This document shows positions 16,896-27,898 of a stretch of DNA of 64,000 bases, piece by piece; the stretch's first letter is position 1; each line of letters begins with the position of its first letter. Source of the stretch: Pseudomonas citronellolis (lineage in GTDB: Bacteria; Pseudomonadota; Gammaproteobacteria; Pseudomonadales; Pseudomonadaceae); contig NZ_FOLS01000023.1 in assembly GCF_900112375.1 (NCBI RefSeq), forward strand, positions 1 through 64,000. The letters run 5' to 3'. The position numbers and the translations under genes were made by a program. The notes beneath the pieces are model-generated. The model was not told the origin of the DNA and ran no database searches. It worked only from the letters and a program-made list of their open reading frames with translations.

Positions 16896-16923
16896 ATTGT
16901 ACCGAGCCCAGCGCAAGTTACAA
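16896..16923 (-). promoter_or_regulatory. Sigma70-type promoter of ffs
   Basis: On the minus strand, TTGTAA (16918-16923) and TACAAT (16896-16901) are separated by 16 bp. Transcription would start near 16889, about 25 nt ahead of the mature RNA. Confidence 0.65.
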
Positions 16924-17088
16924 GCACTTCAAGCACTTACCGGTGAATTCCGCGATGGCATACACATAAATAGCATTTTGATATCACTTTGCCCTGCGGC
17001 ATGGTGGCACACTGCCATGGCACTGGTGAGGTGGAGGGGAAGGACTCCCCCTCGGCGCTTCAGCCCTCAACGCTTTGGGAGAATTCCG

Positions 17089-17463
17089 ATGATCAAGTCT
17101 GCTTTCGCTGTTCTGGCCCTGGGCCTGTCTCTCTCTTCCACTGCCTTCGCCAATGGCGGCACCATCAGCTTCAGCGGGCACGTCTACTCGCCGCCGTGCA
17201 AGATCATCGACTTCACCAGCCAGGCCAGCACGCAACAGGCACGCCTGGACCTGGCCGGCTGCGGCGAGACCTCGCGCCTGTCGTTCAGCGAACCGTCCGG
17301 ACAGGAAGCGGCCCGCCAACTGGCGGTGACCGACCTGGACGGCCGCAAGGTCGACCTCGGCGTCGAGAACGAAGCGCAGGACGGCGGCATGAACCTGGTG
17401 CTGCGCAACCTGGACGGCCGCAGCGGCGCGCGGCCGCTGATGCTGAACATCACCTACCTCTGA
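17089..17463 (+). CDS. Orphan fimbrial-like secreted protein (124 aa)
   Basis: Probable exported protein related to type 1 fimbrial subunits. A signal peptide is clear (MIKSAFAVLALGLSLSSTAFA, cut before NGG). The mature part opens with TISFSGHVYSPPCKI, which matches the start of pilin-type Ig folds. Two Cys (in PPCKI and AGCGE) could form the usual disulfide, and it ends with a beta-strand-like MLNITYL. It is shorter than a normal FimA subunit (about 150-160 mature residues). The start is set by GGGAG before the ATG. No chaperone or usher gene is nearby. A second such gene lies at 53503-54033. Confidence 0.7.
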   Translation: MIKSAFAVLALGLSLSSTAFANGGTISFSGHVYSPPCKIIDFTSQASTQQARLDLAGCGETSRLSFSEPSGQEAARQLAVTDLDGRKVDLGVENEAQDGGMNLVLRNLDGRSGARPLMLNITYL

Positions 17464-17471
17464 GTTTCCCC

Positions 17472-17499
17472 TCCCCCACTCGCCCGGCGGCGTGGGGGA
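17472..17499. terminator. Possible hairpin between convergent genes
   Basis: TCCCCCAC and GTGGGGGA (8-bp stem, 12-nt loop) lie between the fimbrial-like gene and the convergent small membrane-protein gene. There is no T tract, so termination is only a guess. Confidence 0.35.
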
Positions 17500-17504
17500 T
17501 AGCC

Positions 17505-17882
17505 TCATTCGGCGCGGATCATGCCGCCGGGAATCGGCTGGGTGGAGACCTCCAGGTTCGGCCCCAGGTAGAGGTCGCTCTTCTCGAAGCCGGGCCGGCT
17601 GCTGAAGCTGGCGTACTTCTCCTGCCCGCGGTGGAAGGTGAAGGCCACGCGGTAGTCGCCGCCGCGCAGCAGGCGCAGTGGGAAGTTCAGCACGGCGCCC
17701 GGCTGGATTTCCCCGGAGAGGGTTTCCTCGCCGTTCTCCTTGAAGCTGTAGCTCGCCGGCGCGCTGGCGTTGGCGTCGTAGTGCAGCTGGATCTGCGGAC
17801 GCTCGGTCCAGGCCACGTAGAGGGCGAACAGCAGGACCAGGGCGATCAGCCCCGCGAGCCGCTGCTTTCTAGCCTTGTCCAT
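17505..17882 (-). CDS. Small single-pass membrane protein of unknown function (125 aa)
   Basis: I do not recognise a family. A basic N-terminus (MDKARKQR) is followed by one hydrophobic helix (about 9-25), then a soluble ~100-residue part rich in beta-forming residues, probably periplasmic. The soluble part includes SYSFKENGEETLSGEI and a segment DYRVAFTFHRGQEKYASF. The start is supported by GGAGG. It lies 12 bp downstream of the HU-like gene on the same strand, so the two are probably co-transcribed. Confidence 0.65.
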   Translation of the reverse strand: MDKARKQRLAGLIALVLLFALYVAWTERPQIQLHYDANASAPASYSFKENGEETLSGEIQPGAVLNFPLRLLRGGDYRVAFTFHRGQEKYASFSSRPGFEKSDLYLGPNLEVSTQPIPGGMIRAE

Positions 17883-17894
17883 CGCCGCCTCCGG

Positions 17895-18173
17895 TCAGTT
17901 GAGGCTGTCGGCCAGGGCCTTGGCCGGGACGAAGCGCACCACCTTCTTCGCCGCGATCTCGATGCTCTTGCCGGTCTGCGGGTTGCGCCCGGTGCGCGCG
18001 GCGCGCTCACTGACCTTGAGCTTGCCGATGCCCGGCAGGGTCAGCTCGCCGTCGTTCTCCAGGCTGTCCTGGACGATCTGCGCCAGTTGCTCGAACACGC
18101 CACGCACCGAGGCCTGGGTCAGGTCGAGGGACTCGGCGATGTCGCGTACCAGTTGTTCCTTGGTCATTGCCAT
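17895..18173 (-). CDS. HU-family nucleoid-associated protein (92 aa)
   Basis: DNA-bending protein of the HU/IHF family. Length and layout fit: N-terminal helical dimerisation part (MTKEQLVRDIAESLDLTQAS), central GELTLPGIGKLKV, and the DNA-clamp arm with the conserved RTGRNPQTGK followed by IEIAAKKVVRFVPAKAL. The first ATG was taken because GGAG lies nine bases before it; the ATG two codons later is the alternative. It sits downstream of ligA on the same strand and is followed by the small membrane-protein gene. Which HU/IHF paralogue it is cannot be told from sequence alone. Confidence 0.9.
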   Translation of the reverse strand: MAMTKEQLVRDIAESLDLTQASVRGVFEQLAQIVQDSLENDGELTLPGIGKLKVSERAARTGRNPQTGKSIEIAAKKVVRFVPAKALADSLN

Positions 18174-18204
18174 GTGTTGCTTCTCCGAATGGTCTTGGGA
18201 ATGG

Positions 18205-20733
<2,529 letters not shown>

Positions 20734-20735
<2 letters not shown>

Positions 20736-21630
20736 ATCTTTTCTGCGTCAGCGCGCGGCGTTCGAACTCGATGATGCGCTGGCGGTAGTGCTCGATGGTC
20801 TGCGCGGTCATCACGCTGCGCTGCTCGTCCTTCAGCTCGCCGTTGAGCTCATGGGCCAGCTTGCGGGCGGCGGCGACCATCACGTCGAAGGCCTGCTTCG
20901 GATGGCGCGGGCCCGGCAGGCCGAGGAAGAAGCTCACCGCGCGGGTGCTGAACTGGTCGATGTTGTCCAGGTCGAAGGTGCCCGGCTTGACCGCGTTGGC
21001 CATGGAGAACAGCACTTCGCCGTTGCCGGCCATGCTCTCGTGGCGGTGGAAGATGTCCATGTCGCCGAAGCGCAGGCCGCTCTCGAGGATGTTCTGCAGC
21101 AGCGCCGGGCCCTTGAAGCCACCCTCGTCGCGGCAGATCACGTTGATGATCAGCACTTCTTCCACCGGAGCCGGAGCCGGGGCGGCGGCGGGCGCCGGGC
21201 GCTCCTTGTCCTTTTCCCTGTCCCTCTTGCGTTCCTTGCCGCGGGATTTTTCCTTGGGCGCCTCGGCCAGGGGATCGGGGAAGTCTTCTTCGTCCAGCGG
21301 GCCGAGCAGGTTCGGCGCCGGGTCGTCCAGGGCCAGGTCGCCCTGGCGCGGCTCGCCACGGCGCTTGCCGCGGGCCGCGTCCTTGGCGCTGACCTTGGGC
21401 AGGTCGTGCTCGTCCAGCGAAGGTTCGTGGTGCTCGACCACCCGCGAGGGGCCCAGCACCTCGGCGCTGCCGCCGTCGTCATCGTCGTCCAGTTGGTTGG
21501 CGAAGTGGCGGTCCAGCTTGAACTTCAGCTTGCCCTTTCCGCCCCGCATGCGCCGCCAGCCATCGAACAGAATGCCGGCGATCACGATAAGCCCAATGAC
21601 GATCAGCCATTCGCGCAGACCGATATCCAT
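20734..21630 (-). CDS. zipA: Cell division protein ZipA (298 aa)
   Basis: Inner-membrane anchor for FtsZ at the division septum. The N-terminal membrane helix (about 8-25, [19 protein letters not shown]) is followed by a basic patch, a long charged and proline-rich linker (about 45-155, with acidic and Lys/Arg/Glu runs), and the C-terminal FtsZ-binding domain (about 160-298). That domain starts at [16 protein letters not shown] and includes [16 protein letters not shown] and [15 protein letters not shown]. The gene lies between smc and ligA, the usual Pseudomonas order. Confidence 0.95.
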
Positions 21631-21930
21631 CTAATCCCAGTGCCCCTGATAAAAATGATGATGAAAAAGGGATGTCCTATCCCGGTAAAAACGCGAACCT
21701 CGAGTTGTATGTTCGCGCGTAACAAAGTGGGCATTAAGCTAGCATGCCCGACACAACTTTTACACCGTCTGCGGCTGTTGTCCGCAGCAATAATCGCAAC
21801 TTTTCCCAAGCCCGCCCAAGATCAGGCTTACCTCAATCGAATCAAGGGGTTATGCATATCCCCCAGTACAGCACAAGTCAGCGCCCGGCGCTGGCGAATA
21901 CTGTACGAAATTTGTCCAGAAGGCACTTCA
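21631..21930. other. Spacer between smc and zipA
   Basis: This is a 300-bp gap with no gene. It must hold the zipA promoter if zipA is not read through from smc. Two small inverted repeats are visible: GGGCAT/ATGCCC (21729-21734, 21744-21749) and CTGCGG/CCGCAG (21769-21774, 21782-21787). Neither has a T tract. Confidence 0.5.
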
Positions 21931-24900
21931 TCAGGCTTCCGCCAGTGCCACGGCTTCTTCCACGTCGACCGCCACCAGGCGCGAACATCCCGGTTCGTGC
22001 ATGGTCACGCCCATCAACTGGTCGGCCATTTCCATGGCGATCTTGTTGTGGGTGATATAGATGAATTGCACTTTCTCGGACATTTCCTTTACCAGGCGGG
22101 CATAACGCCCGACGTTGGCGTCGTCCAGCGGCGCGTCGACCTCGTCGAGCATGCAGAACGGCGCCGGGTTGAGCTGGAAGATGGCGAACACCAGGGCCAG
22201 CGCGGTCAGCGCCTTCTCGCCGCCGGACAGCAGGTGGATGGTGCTGTTCTTCTTGCCCGGCGGGCGCGCCATGATCGCCACCCCTGTATCGAGTAGATCT
22301 TCGCCGGTAAGTTCCAGGTAGGCGTGACCGCCGCCGAACACCTTGGGGAACAATGCCTGAAGGCCAGCATTGATCTGGTCGAAGGTTTCCTTGAAGCGGT
22401 TGCGGGTTTCCTTGTCGATCTTGCGGATGACGTTTTCCAGGGTGTCCAGGGCTTCCACCAGGTCGTCGTTCTGCTCGTCCAGGTAGCGCTTGCGCTGGGA
22501 TTGCTGCTGGTATTCGTCGATGGCCGCGAGGTTGATCGCGCCCAGGCGCTGGATGCGCCCGGCCAGTTCCTCCAGGCGGGCTTCCCAGACCTTCTCGGCG
22601 GCGTCGTGGGGCAAGGTGCCGAGCACGGTGTGCAGGTCGTAGCCGTCCTCGCCGAGCTGCTCCTGCAGCGCCTTGCGACGAACGGTCAGGGCCTGCCACT
22701 CCATGCGCTGCTGCTCCAGCTGGCCACGCAGCAGCTGCGACTGCTGCTCGGCCTGGGTGCGGCGCTTCTCGGCGTCGCGCAGCTGGCGGTCGGCGTCTTC
22801 CAGGGTCAGGCGCGCGGTCTTGAGTTCCTCTTCCACGCCCATGCGCCGCTCCAGCAGCTCTTCCAGGCGCATGCGCAGTTCTTCCAGGGGCGCGGCGCCC
22901 TCCTCCAGGTTGAGGCTGAGCTGCTCGCAGCGCTCGACCAGGCGCACGGCCTGCACGTCGAGGCGCTCCAGGGCCTGGCGGGTGGATTCGTGCTGGGCCT
23001 TGAGCGAGCCGACGCGCACCGCCAGCTGGTGGGCTTGGTCCTTGTGCTGGCGGGCTTCCTGGCGGATGCGGTCGAGGCGTTCGCGCAACTCGTCGCGCTC
23101 GGCCAGCAGCGCCTCGCGGCGGCCGGTGTCCTCGGCCATGGCGTCCAGCGCCACCTGCAGGTGCAGGCGCGCCTCGCCCAGCTGTTCGTGTTCGATGGCG
23201 CGCTGCTCGGCCAGTTCGGCCAGTTCCTCGTCGAGGCGGCGGCGGCGCAGGGTCAGCTGTTCGACCTTGGCCTGCTGGGCCGAGAGCGCGGCCTTCAGCT
23301 CGCCGTGGCGGCGGCCTTCCTCCTGGATGCGCCGGCGCAGTTGCTCGCGGCCGTCCTCGGCCTGGCGCTGGGCCTGGCGCTGGGCTTCCAGCTGTTCTTC
23401 CAGGGCGGCCAGGCGTTCTTCCAGTTCTTCGCGTTCGGCGTACAGCCGTTCCAGCTCCTGGCCGCGGGCCAACACGCCGGACTCGGCGGAATCGCCGCGG
23501 CGCACCCGCAGGAAATGCTTGCCGACCCAGTAGCCGTCGCGGCTGACCAGGCTCTGCCCGGCGCCCAGCGAGGCGCGTAGTTCCAGGGCCTGCTCCAGGC
23601 TTTCCACCGGGCGCACCCCGGCCAGCCAGGGCGACAGGTCGTGGTCGGCGCTGACTTTTTCCAGCAAGCTGCCGGGGACAGCGGCACCACCGCGCGGCAG
23701 GTCGAGCAGGCGCAGCTCGCCCTTTTCCAGGCCGGCATAGGGTAGCCCGGCGAAATCCTCCAGCAGCACGGCGTGCAGGTCGGCGCCGAGCACGGTTTCC
23801 ACCGCCAGCTCCCAGCCCGGCTCCACGCGCAGGCCCTCGGCCAGGCGCGGGCGCTGCTCCAGGCCCTGTTCGCGCAGCCAGTCGGCGGTGCCGGCGCCCG
23901 GGTCCAGGGCGGCCTGCTGCAGGGCCTCCAGGGAGGCGATGCGGCCGTTCAGGCGCTGCAGTTCGCCCTGGGCCTGGTGCTGGGCGGCGTTGCCGTCCTG
24001 CAGGCCCTGGCGCACCTGCTCCAGGCGCTCGACCAGCTCCAGTTCCTCGGCCTGCAGCTCTTCCAGCTGCAGCTCGACGGCGGCCAGCTGTTCGCTCAAT
24101 TCGAGGATGGCCGCGCCTTCCGGGTCGGCGGCCAGCTGCGCGCGTTCCTCGCTCAGGCGGCGTTCGCGCTCGCCCTGGCGCTCCAGGCTGTGTTCCAGGT
24201 GCTGGATGCTCGACTGCTGCACCTCGGCCTCGCGGCGCGGCTCGGCGCTGCGCTGGTTGAAGGCGTCCCAGCGCTGCTGCCAGTCGTGCATGCCGGTCTC
24301 GGACGCTTCCAGCAGGGTGCTGGCCTCCTCGGCCGCGGCGGCGCTGGTTTCCTGCTCGGGCGCGAGCATTTCCAGCTCCTCGGCCAGGGTCGCCAGCAGG
24401 GTGCGGTCGTGGCCCAGGTGCGATTCGGTTTCCTGGCGGGTGCGCTCGGCCTCGCGCAGGTCGTCCTGCAACTGGCGCATGCGCTGCTGGCCGTGCTGGA
24501 TGCTCTGCTCGACGCGGGCGATGTCGCCGCCCACCGAGTAGAAGCGGCCCTGGACCTGGTTGAAGCGCTCGGACAGCTCGTGGTGGCCATCACGCAGGCG
24601 CTCGATGCTGGCGTCGGCGCTGCGCTGCTCGGCCACCAGGGCCTCGAAGGCCACTTCCTGGTCGCCGATCACCCGCTCCTTCTGCCCCACCTGCTCGTTC
24701 AGCTCGCGCCATTTCAGGGCGCCCAGCTGGGCCTTGAGCTGGCGCTCCTCGGCCTTGTATTCCTGGTACTTCTCCGCCGACTGGGCCTGGCGGTGCAGGC
24801 GTTCGAGCTGGCGCTCCAGCTCCTCGCGCAGGTCGGTCAGGCGCGCCAGGTTCTCCTGGGTGCGGCGGATGCGGTTCTCGGTCTCGCGGCGGCGCTCCTT

Positions 24901-25419
24901 GTACTTGGAGATGCCGGCGGCTTCCTCGATGAAGTTGCGCAGGTCCTCGGGCTTGGCCTCGATCAGCTTGGAGATCATGCCCTGCTCGATGATCGAGTAG
25001 CTGCGCGGGCCCAGGCCGGTGCCGAGGAAGATGTCGGTGATGTCGCGGCGCCGGCACTTGGTGCCGTTGAGGAAGTAAGTGTTCTGGCCGTCGCGGGTGA
25101 CGCGGCGGCGGATGGAAATCTCGGCGTAGGCGGCGTATTCGCCCACCAGGGTGCCGTCGGTGTTGTCGAAGATCAGCTCGATGGACGCCTGGGTCACCGG
25201 CTTGCGCGTGTTCGAGCCGTTGAAGATGACGTCGGTCATCGACTCGCCGCGGAGGTTCTTCGCCGAACTCTCGCCCATCACCCAGCGCACGGCGTCGATG
25301 ATGTTGGACTTGCCGCAGCCGTTGGGGCCGACCACGGCGGCCATGTTGCTCGGGAAGCTGACGGTGGTGGGGTCGACGAAGGACTTGAAGCCCGCCAGCT
25401 TGATGCATTTGAGGCGCAT
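21931..25419 (-). CDS. smc: Chromosome segregation ATPase SMC (1162 aa)
   Basis: Structural-maintenance-of-chromosomes ATPase that compacts and separates sister chromosomes with ScpA/ScpB. The N-terminal head has Walker A GPNGCGKSN (about 31-39). Two long Glu/Gln/Leu/Arg-rich coiled coils follow, interrupted by a hinge near 500-650 (around LRVEPGWELAVETVLGADLH). The C-terminal head has the signature LLSGGEKALTALALVF and Walker B FCMLDEVDAPLDDANV. Length fits the family. A strong GAGGAG site precedes the ATG. It starts 10 bp after the GntR gene, so the two are probably co-transcribed. Confidence 0.97.
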   Translation of the reverse strand: MRLKCIKLAGFKSFVDPTTVSFPSNMAAVVGPNGCGKSNIIDAVRWVMGESSAKNLRGESMTDVIFNGSNTRKPVTQASIELIFDNTDGTLVGEYAAYAEISIRRRVTRDGQNTYFLNGTKCRRRDITDIFLGTGLGPRSYSIIEQGMISKLIEAKPEDLRNFIEEAAGISKYKERRRETENRIRRTQENLARLTDLREELERQLERLHRQAQSAEKYQEYKAEERQLKAQLGALKWRELNEQVGQKERVIGDQEVAFEALVAEQRSADASIERLRDGHHELSERFNQVQGRFYSVGGDIARVEQSIQHGQQRMRQLQDDLREAERTRQETESHLGHDRTLLATLAEELEMLAPEQETSAAAAEEASTLLEASETGMHDWQQRWDAFNQRSAEPRREAEVQQSSIQHLEHSLERQGERERRLSEERAQLAADPEGAAILELSEQLAAVELQLEELQAEELELVERLEQVRQGLQDGNAAQHQAQGELQRLNGRIASLEALQQAALDPGAGTADWLREQGLEQRPRLAEGLRVEPGWELAVETVLGADLHAVLLEDFAGLPYAGLEKGELRLLDLPRGGAAVPGSLLEKVSADHDLSPWLAGVRPVESLEQALELRASLGAGQSLVSRDGYWVGKHFLRVRRGDSAESGVLARGQELERLYAEREELEERLAALEEQLEAQRQAQRQAEDGREQLRRRIQEEGRRHGELKAALSAQQAKVEQLTLRRRRLDEELAELAEQRAIEHEQLGEARLHLQVALDAMAEDTGRREALLAERDELRERLDRIRQEARQHKDQAHQLAVRVGSLKAQHESTRQALERLDVQAVRLVERCEQLSLNLEEGAAPLEELRMRLEELLERRMGVEEELKTARLTLEDADRQLRDAEKRRTQAEQQSQLLRGQLEQQRMEWQALTVRRKALQEQLGEDGYDLHTVLGTLPHDAAEKVWEARLEELAGRIQRLGAINLAAIDEYQQQSQRKRYLDEQNDDLVEALDTLENVIRKIDKETRNRFKETFDQINAGLQALFPKVFGGGHAYLELTGEDLLDTGVAIMARPPGKKNSTIHLLSGGEKALTALALVFAIFQLNPAPFCMLDEVDAPLDDANVGRYARLVKEMSEKVQFIYITHNKIAMEMADQLMGVTMHEPGCSRLVAVDVEEAVALAEA

Positions 25420-25429
25420 GCCGCTCTCC

Positions 25430-26089
25430 TCAGCGTTCGGCCAGGGCAGCCAGCACCAGCTGGCTGTTGTGGCGGCCGTAGTCCAGAAGCACCTCGCGGA
25501 TGACCGCCTCGTCGCGGTCGATCACCGCCTGCAGCAGGCGGGCGAAGCTGTCGAGGAACTGGCTCATCTCGCTTTTGCGCCGTTCCAGGGCCAGGTGGTA
25601 GGTGCGGCTGATGGCCGGCAGCAGGTTCTCCACCGTCTCCTGCAGGTAGGGGTTGGCGGCGAAGGGGAAGGCCGCGCGCATGATGTCGAAGCTGGACTCG
25701 ACGAAGGCGTCGATGTCGCCGCGCTGCAGGCTTTCCATCAGGCGCTGCTGGATGGCCAGGAAGGGCTGCAGGTCGCCCTCCTCGCGCCAGGTCCGCGCCA
25801 CCGCGCTGGCGAGCATGATGTACAGCTCCATGACCAGGCTGTAGAGGCTTTCCACGTGGCTGGCGGACAGCTCCGAGACCTGCGCCCCGCGGCGCGGCAG
25901 TATCACCACCAGGTGGCGGCGTTCGAGGATCAGCAGCGCCTCGCGCACCGAGCCGCGGCTGACGTTCAGGGCCTGGGTGACCTTCTGCTCCTGGATGCGT
26001 TCGCGTTCCTTGAGCTCGCCCCGGATGATGCGTTCGGCGAGGTGGTGGGCAATCTGCTCAGCCAGGCTGTCCGGGGCCTTGAACGTCAT
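25430..26089 (-). CDS. GntR-family (FCD subfamily) transcriptional regulator (219 aa)
   Basis: Predicted DNA-binding repressor. The N-terminal winged helix (about 1-75) reads SLAEQIAHHLAERIIRGELK, RIQEQKVTQALNVSRGSVRE and RRGAQVSEL. An all-helical FCD effector domain (about 85-215) follows, with RYTH-like metal-site elements such as FVESSFDIMRAAF and SRTYHLALERRKSEM. It is divergent from the alkane monooxygenase gene, and two palindromes lie between them, which suggests control of itself and/or alkB. The ligand is unknown; FCD regulators usually bind acidic metabolites. Confidence 0.88.
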   Translation of the reverse strand: MTFKAPDSLAEQIAHHLAERIIRGELKERERIQEQKVTQALNVSRGSVREALLILERRHLVVILPRRGAQVSELSASHVESLYSLVMELYIMLASAVARTWREEGDLQPFLAIQQRLMESLQRGDIDAFVESSFDIMRAAFPFAANPYLQETVENLLPAISRTYHLALERRKSEMSQFLDSFARLLQAVIDRDEAVIREVLLDYGRHNSQLVLAALAER

Positions 26090-26141
26090 GGGTGTCCTTA
26101 TCGCTGGAGGGCTGATGGAATGGGGCTTGCGGCCGCGAAGT

Positions 26142-26158
26142 GTAACACAGGGTGTTAC
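26142..26158. promoter_or_regulatory. Candidate operator, GTAACAC-N3-GTGTTAC
   Basis: A perfect 7-bp inverted repeat with a 3-bp centre lies in the GntR/alkB divergent region, 53 bp before the GntR start. Size and symmetry fit a dimeric winged-helix regulator. Assignment to the adjacent GntR protein is inference. Confidence 0.55.
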
Positions 26159-26226
26159 CCGGCAACGCCCCGGTCAAGGGGCTCGACTGAACGAAGGTTG
26201 GTGCGTACGAAGAAAGGATTGGGCGC

Positions 26227-26245
26227 AGGATTGTCTGACAATCCT
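26227..26245. promoter_or_regulatory. Candidate operator, AGGATTGT-CTG-ACAATCCT
   Basis: A perfect 8-bp inverted repeat with a 3-bp centre lies just upstream of the alkB ribosome-binding region. The TTGTCTGACAA core resembles known sites of FCD-type GntR repressors. It would overlap the transcription start or leader of the alkane monooxygenase gene. Confidence 0.65.
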
Positions 26246-26262
26246 ACAACGAGAATCGCGCC

Positions 26263-27396
26263 ATGTTCGCCTTCCTTTCCCCTGCCTGGATGCTGCGCCT
26301 GAAGAAGGCCGGCTACTGGATCTGGCTGGTGCCGGTGTTCGGCATTCCGCTGAGCTACTGGTGGTCCTACGGCAGCGACCACCCCAACGCCTGGGCCTGG
26401 TTCGTCATCGCCGTGGTGTTCCTGGTCATCCCCGTGCTCGACGCCATCGTCGGCCGCGACCCGGCCAACCCCGACGAGGCCAGTGAAGTGCCAGTACTGG
26501 AACGCGAGGGCTACTACCGCTTCCTCAGCCTGATGACCGTGCCGCTGCTGCTGGGCATGCTGGTCTACGGCGGCTGGGTGATCACTCACTACGAGGCATG
26601 GAACTGGGTGGGCAAGCTGGGCTGGATCCTCTCGGTGGGCACGGTGATGGGCGCCATCGGCATCACCGTGTCCCACGAGCTGATCCACAAGGACCCGCAG
26701 CTGGAGCAGCGCGCCGGCGGCCTACTGCTGGCGGCGGTGTGCTACGCCGGGTTCAAGGTGGAGCACGTGCGCGGCCACCACGTGCACGTCTCCACCCCGG
26801 AAGACGCCTCTTCCTCGCGCTACGACCAGAGCCTGTACGCCTTCCTGCCCCACGCCTACAAGCACAACTTCCTCAACGCCTGGCGCCTGGAGGCCCAGCG
26901 CCTGAAGCGCAAGGGCCTGCCGGCGCTGCACTGGCGCAACGAGCTGATCTGGTGGTACGTCATCAGCGCGCTCTTCCTGCTCGGTTTCAGCCTGGCCTTC
27001 GGCTGGCTCGGCGCGGTGTATTTCCTCGGCCAGGCGGCCATGGCCTTCACCCTGCTGGAGATCGTCAACTACGTCGAGCACTACGGCCTGCACCGCCGGC
27101 GCCTGGACGACGGCCGCTACGAGCGCACCTCCCACGAGCATTCGTGGAACAGCAACTTCCTGCTGACCAACCTGTTCCTCTTCCACCTGCAGCGCCACTC
27201 CGACCACCACGCCTACGCCAAGCGCCGCTACCAGGTGCTGCGCCACTACGACGACAGCCCGCAGTTGCCCAACGGCTACGCCGGAATGATCGTCCTGGCG
27301 CTGTTCCCGCCGCTGTGGCGCGCGGTGATGAACCCCCGCGTACGCGCCTACTACGCCGGCGAGGAATACCAGCTGAGCGATACCCAGCGCGCCTGA
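26263..27396 (+). CDS. alkB2: Alkane 1-monooxygenase, AlkB2-like (377 aa)
   Basis: Integral-membrane di-iron enzyme that hydroxylates the terminal carbon of medium- and long-chain n-alkanes, working with rubredoxin and rubredoxin reductase (not in the window). Several membrane helices occupy about 18-130. The His clusters are present: HELIH (138-142), HVRGHH followed by HVSTPEDASSSR (168-186), NYVEHYG (about 270), and LQRHSDHHAYAKRRY (about 310). The length equals that of Pseudomonas AlkB2 as I recall it, and so does the position beside the GntR and smc genes. A T8 terminator follows directly. The AlkB1/AlkB2 choice rests on this context. Confidence 0.92.
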   Translation: MFAFLSPAWMLRLKKAGYWIWLVPVFGIPLSYWWSYGSDHPNAWAWFVIAVVFLVIPVLDAIVGRDPANPDEASEVPVLEREGYYRFLSLMTVPLLLGMLVYGGWVITHYEAWNWVGKLGWILSVGTVMGAIGITVSHELIHKDPQLEQRAGGLLLAAVCYAGFKVEHVRGHHVHVSTPEDASSSRYDQSLYAFLPHAYKHNFLNAWRLEAQRLKRKGLPALHWRNELIWWYVISALFLLGFSLAFGWLGAVYFLGQAAMAFTLLEIVNYVEHYGLHRRRLDDGRYERTSHEHSWNSNFLLTNLFLFHLQRHSDHHAYAKRRYQVLRHYDDSPQLPNGYAGMIVLALFPPLWRAVMNPRVRAYYAGEEYQLSDTQRA

Positions 27397-27419
27397 TTCC
27401 AACGGGTTCCACGCCTTTG

Positions 27420-27454
27420 CGGCAGCCGACATACCCCCGGCTGCCGTTTTTTTT
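27420..27454 (+). terminator. Intrinsic terminator of alkB2
   Basis: CGGCAGCCG (27420-27428) pairs with CGGCTGCCG (27438-27446), followed by eight T residues. Confidence 0.95.
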
Positions 27455-27468
27455 GCGCCTCCGGGAGC

Positions 27469-27630
27469 GTAGGGCGTACAACCGTTCGCGGTTGTACGCC
27501 GTTTCACCGTGCTTATCGTCAACTTCGTGGTCGAGCCTGGCGCAACCTGCAACAGGCGCTTCAGGCTGACTCCGAGCGAGATATGGCCAAGGTCAAACGG
27601 CGGATAACCGCGAACGGTTATCCGCCCTAC
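27469..27630. repeat. Family-A inverted repeat pair (REPIN-like)
   Basis: Outer ends GTAGGGCG and CGCCCTAC face each other. Each end is itself a palindrome: 12-bp arms around TTCG at 27473-27500, and around CGAA at 27599-27626. About 100 bp of non-repeated sequence separate them. Other pairs in the window: 34147-34283, 40252-40402, 54063-54240; a single arm at 46896-46928. Confidence 0.85.
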
Positions 27631-27703
27631 GTTACTGCGCTGCATCAGCCATGGCGCGCTCCTACCACCTGCCGGTAAACACAACGCCCCGCAGCCATGA
27701 CCG

Positions 27704-27774
27704 TAGGAGCGAGCTTGCTCGCGAACCATCCCAGCTGCCAAGTAGCCCCGTTCGCGAGCAAGCTCGCTCCTACG
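27704..27774. repeat. Family-B inverted repeat pair (REPIN-like)
   Basis: GTAGGAGCGAGCTTGCTCGC and its reverse complement face each other at the ends of a 71-bp element. Another pair lies at 31750-31809 and a single arm at 40659-40681. Confidence 0.85.
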
Positions 27775-27821
27775 AAAAAGCGCCCTGCCGGAAATAGCTG
27801 ACCGAAAGATCAGAATTTTTG

Positions 27822-27850
27822 TTGACTTAAAAGTCAGCTTTTCCTAGATT
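27822..27850 (+). promoter_or_regulatory. Promoter of xdhABC with overlapping palindrome
   Basis: TTGACT (27822-27827) and TAGATT (27845-27850) are 17 bp apart, a good sigma70 arrangement. TGACTT-AA-AAGTCA (27823-27836) is a perfect palindrome covering the -35 element and upstream half of the spacer, a natural place for a repressor. Confidence 0.75.
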
Positions 27851-27898
27851 CACCTCCATCGCGCCCCGCCCAACAACAAGAAAGCCTGGAGGCATGCC

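Larger units (their letters stand above)
27397..27898. other. Repeat-rich gap between alkB2 and xdhA
   Basis: No gene is seen. From left to right it holds the alkB2 terminator, one family-A and one family-B inverted repeat pair, and the xdh promoter with its palindrome. Confidence 0.7.

Noticed and set aside
22324-25503. Long plus-strand frames opposite smc
   Set aside because: Antisense of coiled-coil codons (Glu/Gln/Leu/Arg gives Ala/Leu/Gln-rich shadow); no start signals or motifs.
27469-27774. Inverted repeats read as Rho-independent terminators or as IS ends
   Set aside because: They lack T tracts, recur in several families with GTAGG ends, and no transposase lies between them; REPIN-like elements explain them better.
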